From an uncultured Bacteriovorax sp. (GTDB taxonomy: Bacteria > Bdellovibrionota > Bacteriovoracia > Bacteriovoracales > Bacteriovoracaceae): DNA of 9,788 nt. This document shows positions 5,965 to 9,788 of the stretch, piece by piece (positions within the stretch are counted from its first letter, which is position 1; every line of letters begins with the position of its first letter). The translations under genes were made by a program, and so were the position numbers. The notes under the pieces were generated by a model. It did not search any database. It was not told the origin of the DNA and saw nothing but the letters and a program-made list of their open reading frames with translations. The stretch spans positions 1 to 9,788 of the forward strand of contig CALUDF010000089.1 of NCBI GenBank assembly GCA_943914745.1. Direction: 5' to 3'.

Positions 5965-7989
5965 TTATTTCTCTGGCAACTCAACGGTAAAAGTTGCACC
6001 TTCTCCAAGATTACTTTGAACATAAATCTTTCCGTGGTGAGCCTCAACGATTTGCTTGCAGATATAGAGACCTAGACCAAGGCCTCCGATATTCTGTCTG
6101 TCACTTACGCGCTCAAAGCGCTTAAAGATTCTTTCTTGGTTTTCCGGCGAAATTCCAGGGCCCTGGTCTTTGACTTGAATTTTCACCATGTACTTTTCTT
6201 TTTTCATCGTGACAAGAATGGGCTTTTTAGGGGCGTATTTAGCGGCGTTAGTCAGTAAATTAATGATGACCTGCTCGATTCGGACTTTATCCCAGAGTCC
6301 CATCATGTCGCCTTCGATTTTAACTTCAACAGGTGATTGAGCGTGTTTGAATTGGTGAGAGTACTGGGCCACGACATCGTTGATCATCTCTTTCATGCTG
6401 AAGCTTTCTTTGTTTAAAGAAAGTTTCCCCGCAGAGATGCGGGTGACATCTAAAAGGTCGTCGATTAGGACTGAAAGCCTCGTGATCTGGCGATCAGATG
6501 TTTCGACCATCTTGATGAGGCGATCTGGAGTGAGATTAGAGACGTTGTCGTTATCGATTTGACGGGCCACTCCCTGGATCTGCATTTTTAACGGGGTCAA
6601 TGGGGTGCGCAGCTCATGAGAGGCAATTGATAAGAACTCGTCGCGTACTTCAATCGCTTTTTTAGCATCGTCATAAAGTTGAGAGCGGTGAATGGCCTGC
6701 GCGCACTGACGGGCGAGGGCAATCATAAAGTCGCGCTCAAGTTGGTCGAATTTTTTATTGATAGGAAAACTAAAAGTCAGTGAGCCTAGTGTTTTTCCTT
6801 CGACGTTTAAAGGAAGATAGGCGATAGCGTAGGATTTTCCCAGGCGATCTGAAGGCTCAAGGGCCGTGTAGCTATCGAGCATGTCAGAGGTAATAAACTT
6901 AGCAGAGCCCGTGCGAATGACTTCTGCCACTGGAATATCTGTTGAGATTGGGAACTTCTTCCACTTCTCAAAAATCTCGTTGCTGTAACCAACAAGGCGT
7001 TTTAGTTCTAAGTTTACTTTGTCTTCAGCAATCAAAACAATCGAGCCAGTCGTCGCTTCCATGGCCTCGAAAGCTTGCTTGAAGACGACATCAAAAACCT
7101 GATCCGGCATTAAAGCTTCCGAGAAAGATTCGGTGATACTTTGCAGGCGAGTCGTGCGGTCGATGGCCAGGTTTAGTTGTTCCTGATTTGCCTGAAGAGA
7201 AGTGATCATGCGGTTAAAGGCATGGGTTACTCGACCGATCTCATCTCTTTCCAAAATAGGTGCTTGGTAGGTGATGTTGCCAAGACCTACTTTCTCTGTG
7301 GCATCGATCAGGTTTAAAATCGATTTAGCTGCTTTTCTGGTCATCGCCCAACCAAAAGTGATGACGAAGGTAAGAAATAGAATGCAAAGGCCCACGGCGA
7401 CGATCAGAGGACGGTAGCGGTTTTTATAAATGGAGTAGAAAATCCCTTCGTTTTGTTTGTTGATGTGAATTTGGATTTTTCTTAAAATTTCCTTCGCATC
7501 CATCAGATACTGACTAGTCATGAGAAGATCGGCATTGAGTTCCTCAATTTGCTCTTGGCTAGTGATTTTGTGGATGTTTTTTAGCTTATGAAAAATGGTT
7601 TCATGGCTATTTTCCAATTGATCGAGAGACAAGATGGCATCGTTGAGGTTCTTGGTGAGTATCTCATCATCTTTGGTCAAAAGAATGCTGTCGTAAAGAA
7701 GGCGTTTGGTGACTTTCAGGTTTTCTTCAAATTTGTAGCGCAATTCACCAATGTCTTTTCGAACAAAGATCACATTCATGTTTTGTTCTGTTGAATTCAA
7801 GCTCTCAATGGCCTGAGTGTTCAGACTCAAAAGAGTGTTGGCCGTACTTAGCGTTTGAATGTCCTGAAGCTGGTGGTAGTTAGAGATATAAATGGCCAGA
7901 AAACACAGGACGATAAAAATCACGATAGACATCATGACGGCACGTAAGCGTCTGACGATCGAGGATGTTTGTTTGAATTCAGCTTCCAT
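5965..7989 (-). CDS. Membrane sensor histidine kinase with HAMP, GAF, HisKA and HATPase domains
   Basis: The 674-aa protein is a two-component sensor that autophosphorylates on His and should pass the phosphate to a response regulator, which is absent from the window. Order: TM1 about 17-36; periplasmic helical domain about 37-193, resembling four-helix-bundle or CHASE3-type sensors; TM2 about 194-214; HAMP about 215-268; GAF about 290-436, ligand unknown; HisKA with SHELRTP (His458); then HATPase_c with N-box NLLTNAAKY (Asn581), G1 DQGPGIS (Asp608), F-box IFKRF and G2 GGLGLGLY (635-642). All catalytic boxes are intact, so it should be active. There is no receiver domain. AGAGGG six bases before the ATG supports the start. 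The ATG overlaps the stop of the upstream binding-protein gene as TAATG, implying translational coupling. The gene ends directly against the convergent exporter gene. Confidence 0.93.
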   Translation of the reverse strand: MEAEFKQTSSIVRRLRAVMMSIVIFIVLCFLAIYISNYHQLQDIQTLSTANTLLSLNTQAIESLNSTEQNMNVIFVRKDIGELRYKFEENLKVTKRLLYDSILLTKDDEILTKNLNDAILSLDQLENSHETIFHKLKNIHKITSQEQIEELNADLLMTSQYLMDAKEILRKIQIHINKQNEGIFYSIYKNRYRPLIVAVGLCILFLTFVITFGWAMTRKAAKSILNLIDATEKVGLGNITYQAPILERDEIGRVTHAFNRMITSLQANQEQLNLAIDRTTRLQSITESFSEALMPDQVFDVVFKQAFEAMEATTGSIVLIAEDKVNLELKRLVGYSNEIFEKWKKFPISTDIPVAEVIRTGSAKFITSDMLDSYTALEPSDRLGKSYAIAYLPLNVEGKTLGSLTFSFPINKKFDQLERDFMIALARQCAQAIHRSQLYDDAKKAIEVRDEFLSIASHELRTPLTPLKMQIQGVARQIDNDNVSNLTPDRLIKMVETSDRQITRLSVLIDDLLDVTRISAGKLSLNKESFSMKEMINDVVAQYSHQFKHAQSPVEVKIEGDMMGLWDKVRIEQVIINLLTNAAKYAPKKPILVTMKKEKYMVKIQVKDQGPGISPENQERIFKRFERVSDRQNIGGLGLGLYICKQIVEAHHGKIYVQSNLGEGATFTVELPEK

Positions 7990-8435
7990 TAAATTCCCTC
8001 TTTAACGGAAATAGCTTTAACTGTTTTAGGAAGTTTGAATTTTTTTGAGACAAATCCAATGCCTCCAGGAAAACGCGAGACCATCTTTGCCATCATGGAA
8101 TCGGAAGTGATTTGAATCGGGGCGATGTGGCCAGAATAGATTTTTTCCCCAATCCAGTAGAGTTCAACTTCGCGCGAGGTTTTTTGGATGTACTTATCTA
8201 AAAAAGCTTGGCGATTTTTATTGTCGTCTCTGTGGTCAAAAAAGCGGACGGCATCTCCACTTGGCCAGATGCGGTCTTTTTTCATGAAGTAATCTTGAAG
8301 TTTTTTTTCAGAGATCGAAGACTCCGCATTTTTCTGATTGACGATCACCACGACATTTTCAGCACTGAAGGCCCAAGACCCAGCGGCAGAAAACAGGAGA
8401 GCTGCAATAAAAAATTTAATAAATGAACATATCAC
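7989..8435 (-). CDS. Small PstS-like periplasmic substrate-binding protein (148 aa), GTG start
   Basis: This is probably a short single-domain type II periplasmic binding protein of the phosphate-binding-like family. After a signal peptide (hydrophobic 4-19, cleavage near residues 24-25 around WAFSA), the sequence follows the family pattern: VVVIVN, SISEKKLQDYFMKK, IWPSG (56-60), FFDHRDD, NRQAFL, ELYWIGEKIYSG (91-102), and PGGIGFVS near the end. Full PstS proteins are about twice as long. Short members are common and often lie beside signalling genes rather than permeases. The frame stays open back to 8828, but that would overlap the divergent CBS gene and put the signal peptide about 130 residues in. 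The best start is GTG 8435, which lacks a Shine-Dalgarno sequence but lies exactly at the predicted transcription start. The nearby ATG at 8431 is out of frame and stops after four codons. The coupled kinase gene suggests a ligand-sensing partner. Confidence 0.82.
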   Translation of the reverse strand: MICSFIKFFIAALLFSAAGSWAFSAENVVVIVNQKNAESSISEKKLQDYFMKKDRIWPSGDAVRFFDHRDDNKNRQAFLDKYIQKTSREVELYWIGEKIYSGHIAPIQITSDSMMAKMVSRFPGGIGFVSKKFKLPKTVKAISVKEGI

Positions 8436-8441
8436 TAGATA

Positions 8442-8470
8442 TTTATATCTCGGAGAAGCACTCAAATCAA
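8442..8470 (-). promoter_or_regulatory. Promoter of the binding protein-kinase operon
   Basis: On the - strand, TTGATT (8470-8465, four of six) is followed after exactly 17 bases by TATAAA (8447-8442, five of six). Six bases later comes the G of the GTG start codon at 8435, the usual place for +1. This predicts a leaderless transcript. Confidence 0.55.
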
Positions 8471-8646
8471 CAAACAATACGCCTGTAAAGAAGGATGAAG
8501 CAGGGCGCTTATGCAAAACGCTCAGTATTGGGGCAAAAAGACAGATAATGAAAGGGGAATAAGGGGACATCGGGCAAATTGACGCCTTCTTTTTTTGGGT
8601 CTTTGTCTTGCATTTTTTTAGGGAGATTCCTTGAGAAAAACACAAT
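8471..8646. other. Divergent intergenic region with G-runs and T-tracts
   Basis: This is the rest of the gap between the binding-protein operon and the CBS-BON operon. On the + strand there are G-runs at 8530-8533, 8554-8557, 8563-8566 and 8572-8574, then T-rich tracts at 8590-8596 and 8613-8619. TTGACG at 8579-8584 resembles a -35, but I see no acceptable -10 at 16-18 bases. The CBS promoter is not identified. The - strand is open through this stretch, with no sign of real coding. Confidence 0.4.
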
Positions 8647-8654
8647 GGAGGTGA
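8647..8654 (+). promoter_or_regulatory. Strong ribosome binding site of the CBS gene
   Basis: GGAGGTGA is a full complement of the 16S rRNA 3' end, four bases before the ATG at 8659. It is the strongest ribosome binding site in the window and suggests high translation. Confidence 0.8.
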
Positions 8655-8658
8655 TTTT

Positions 8659-9108
8659 ATGATCGTAAAGGAGTGCATGACTAAAACAGTGGAGCTTGGG
8701 ACCCCGGAGATGAGCTTATTGGAAGCGGCTAAAAAAATGCGTGATGGAGACTTTGGTGTACTGCCTATCCAGAAAAATAATCGACTTGTGGGAATGATTA
8801 CAGATAGAGACATCACAATCCGCTGCATCGCCGAGGGACGTGATTATAAAAAAGTTCATGTCGGTGAAGTCATGACAGAGAAAGTCCTTTACTGTTTTGA
8901 GGATCAAACGGTTGATGAAGTCGCAGAGAACTTAGGGGAGAACCAAATCAGGAGAATTCCCGTCGTTAACCGAGAAAAGAGGCTTGTTGGCATTTTATCC
9001 CTTTGTGACCTGGCCCATGCCCATCTCAATCCCAAAAAATTAGAAGATGCCGTCAATTCCATTACAAAGGCCGGCAATACCATAAGTAATAACGAGTTTA
9101 TGTATTAG
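8659..9108 (+). CDS. Tandem CBS domain protein (149 aa)
   Basis: This cytoplasmic protein is made almost entirely of one CBS pair (Bateman module): CBS1 about residues 7-58 with GVLPI and GMITDRDI (45-52), and CBS2 about 71-127 with RRIPVV and GILSLCDLA (111-119). Such modules bind adenine nucleotides such as AMP, ATP or SAM in the cleft. Thr48/Asp51 and Ser114/Asp117 occupy the positions that usually contact ribose. Stand-alone pairs of this kind are regulators whose partner must be another protein. There is no signal peptide. The last 22 residues are not conserved in type and end in NNEFMY. The gene starts after a full-strength Shine-Dalgarno sequence. Its TAG stop overlaps the ribosome binding site of the BON gene with a gap of eight bases, so the two are surely one operon. 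Confidence 0.92.
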   Translation: MIVKECMTKTVELGTPEMSLLEAAKKMRDGDFGVLPIQKNNRLVGMITDRDITIRCIAEGRDYKKVHVGEVMTEKVLYCFEDQTVDEVAENLGENQIRRIPVVNREKRLVGILSLCDLAHAHLNPKKLEDAVNSITKAGNTISNNEFMY

Positions 9109-9112
9109 GAGG
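9107..9112 (+). promoter_or_regulatory. Ribosome binding site of the BON gene, overlapping the CBS stop codon
   Basis: AGGAGG begins within the TAG stop of the CBS gene and lies four bases before ATG 9117. It fixes the BON start and implies coupled translation. Confidence 0.8.
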
Positions 9113-9116
9113 AAAG

Positions 9117-9551
9117 ATGAATAGAAATGCGCGCTCGACCTATAAAAGTTCTCCTAAAATTTCTTCAGGCATAAAAAAAGACAATTATGAAAATGACTAT
9201 TACACCAATTACCGCAGCGATGGCCCAGGACCTTTTGAAATAGAGGCAAGCGGAAAGTATGGCCTTAGTAATTGGGAGAGATCTCAGACGTTTCAACACG
9301 ACTCTTTTAAAGGTGTCGGCCCCAAAGGTTATAAACGATCCGATAATAGTATTGAAGAAGAGGTCTGTGAGATTTTAGTGCAAAACCGCCATGTCGATGT
9401 GGAAAACGTCTATATCTCGGTTCAAGGAGGAGTTGTTAAGCTCTCGGGCACAGTGAGAGACAGGCAAGAAAAATTCGAGATAGAAGATATCGCCGAGCAT
9501 GTCTCAGGAGTGACAGAAGTAAGAAATGAGATATTGGTGGCAAGAAATTAA
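9117..9551 (+). CDS. BON domain protein with disordered N-terminal tail (144 aa)
   Basis: The C-terminal half (about 76-142) is a BON domain, alpha-beta-beta-alpha-beta, with the typical pattern EEVCEIL, VYISVQGGVVKLSGTVRDRQEK and VSGVTEVRNEI. The conserved glycine of LSGTV is present. BON domains bind membranes, lipids or other ligands and are common in osmotic and stress proteins. The first 63 residues are Tyr/Ser/Asn/Lys rich, without hydrophobic segments, and look disordered. They are followed by FKGVGPKGYKRSD (64-76), a linker I recognise from other cytoplasmic BON proteins (GRGPKGYxRSD). Unlike OsmY-type BON proteins there is no signal peptide, so it is predicted to be cytoplasmic. It is co-transcribed with the CBS gene and probably works with it. 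The domain is clear. The exact role is unknown. Confidence 0.88.
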   Translation: MNRNARSTYKSSPKISSGIKKDNYENDYYTNYRSDGPGPFEIEASGKYGLSNWERSQTFQHDSFKGVGPKGYKRSDNSIEEEVCEILVQNRHVDVENVYISVQGGVVKLSGTVRDRQEKFEIEDIAEHVSGVTEVRNEILVARN

Positions 9552-9558
9552 ATTGAAA

Positions 9559-9604
9559 GCAACATCTTGTTGCGTAGACGAATGAAGGCGTTTGCCTTAG
9601 ATTC
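9559..9604. repeat. Two adjacent stem-loops between the BON and PepSY genes
   Basis: GCAACA (9559-9564) pairs with TGTTGC (9568-9573) around a three-base loop. AAGGC (9585-9589) pairs with GCCTT (9594-9598) around GTTT, extended by GAAT (9580-9583) with ATTC (9601-9604) across a small internal loop. The second is followed by TTTG, so it may be a weak terminator for the CBS-BON operon. The first, a symmetric 15-mer, may instead be an operator. It ends only seven bases before the ATG of the next gene. Confidence 0.45.
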
Positions 9605-9610
9605 TTTGTC

Positions 9611-9788
9611 ATGGATCTATTAAAGAGTTTAAAAAGGTTTCACGCCTTCCTTGGTTTATTTATCGGCCCTTTTATCTTCATTGCTGCCTTAAGTGGTGCA
9701 GCTTATGCTTTATCTCTTTCTTTAGAAGAATGGATGTATAGAGATATCTTAAAAACCTCATCTGAATCTTCTTTAAATGGCGGCGAAC
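9611..9788 (+). CDS. PepSY-associated transmembrane protein, N-terminal part (truncated by window edge)
   Basis: The 59 visible residues begin MDLLKSLKRFHAFLGLF and continue into one long membrane helix (about 12-34, GLFIGPFIFIAALSGAAYAL), then SLEEWMYRDIL. This is the familiar start of PepSY-associated membrane proteins (PF03929): a basic (R/K)xxH.(W/F)LGL entry to the first helix, a Pro in mid-helix and an aromatic-rich exit. Family members are inner-membrane proteins with three or four helices and are often linked to ferric-siderophore reduction or iron uptake. The function here cannot be fixed from the fragment. ATG 9611 is the first start after an in-frame stop at 9575-9577, but no good Shine-Dalgarno sequence precedes it. 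Two hairpins lie just upstream. The rest of the gene lies beyond 9788. Confidence 0.72.
   Translation, partial: MDLLKSLKRFHAFLGLFIGPFIFIAALSGAAYALSLSLEEWMYRDILKTSSESSLNGGE

Noticed and set aside
8425..8431. ATG at 8431 on the - strand as start of the binding protein
   Set aside because: It is out of frame with the protein and reaches a stop after four codons.
8579..8607. TTGACG as the -35 of a CBS operon promoter
   Set aside because: The bases 16-18 downstream (TTTGTC and neighbours) do not resemble a -10, so only half of a promoter is present.
8436..8828. N-terminal extension of the binding-protein frame on the - strand to an ATG at 8828
   Set aside because: It would overlap the well-supported CBS gene and place the signal peptide about 130 residues into the protein. 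The extension is Ser/Pro/Lys rich without domain character. It is a chance open frame.
1..9788. tRNA, rRNA, CRISPR, insertion sequence, phage or toxin-antitoxin content
   Set aside because: No cloverleaf, repeat-spacer pattern, transposase, terminal repeats or toxin-like pair was seen. The window reads as ordinary chromosomal operons.

Overview
The window reads as chromosomal DNA of a Gram-negative bacterium with moderate to low GC content (low-to-mid 40s percent by eye), short intergenic gaps and AGGAGG-type ribosome binding sites. Several proteins have Sec signal peptides for a periplasm. A periplasmic L,D-transpeptidase, small secreted orphan proteins, HHE, CBS and BON stress proteins, and an MRP-like full-length ABC exporter would fit a Bdellovibrio-like predator (Bdellovibrionota/Bacteriovoracales). 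That placement is an impression from gene content, not a demonstrated assignment. No rRNA, tRNA, CRISPR array, insertion sequence or phage gene was found.

Layout. The left edge (1-323) is the tail of a hemerythrin-like HHE protein. Three envelope genes follow on the + strand: a 127-aa secreted orphan (352-735), a YkuD_2-type L,D-transpeptidase (836-1621) and a DUF3617 periplasmic protein (1706-2254). A 1222-residue TMD-NBD-TMD-NBD exporter (2296-5964) comes next. Its NBDs look like the eukaryotic ABCC/MRP class: NBD1 is shortened and lacks the catalytic glutamate, and NBD2 is canonical. The exporter gene ends directly against the stop codon of a convergent two-gene operon on the - strand (8435-5965). 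That operon encodes a small PstS-like periplasmic binding protein and a membrane sensor histidine kinase with HAMP and GAF domains, joined by a TAATG stop/start overlap. Divergent from it is a CBS-BON operon (8659-9551), and the window ends inside a PepSY-associated membrane protein gene (9611 onward).

How the parts may work together. The transpeptidase, DUF3617 protein and exporter all concern the cell envelope. The binding protein and kinase look like an extracellular-ligand sensing pair with no response regulator in the window. CBS and BON look like cytoplasmic ligand-sensing or stress partners.

Non-coding signals are the less ordinary part. A 50-nt dyad lies ahead of the transpeptidase. 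A 41-nt hairpin contains the start codon of the exporter. A near-consensus promoter places the transcription start on the GTG of the binding-protein gene, which would make a leaderless mRNA. Two stem-loops lie ahead of the PepSY gene. None of these has been tested here. All are read directly from base pairing or motif spacing.
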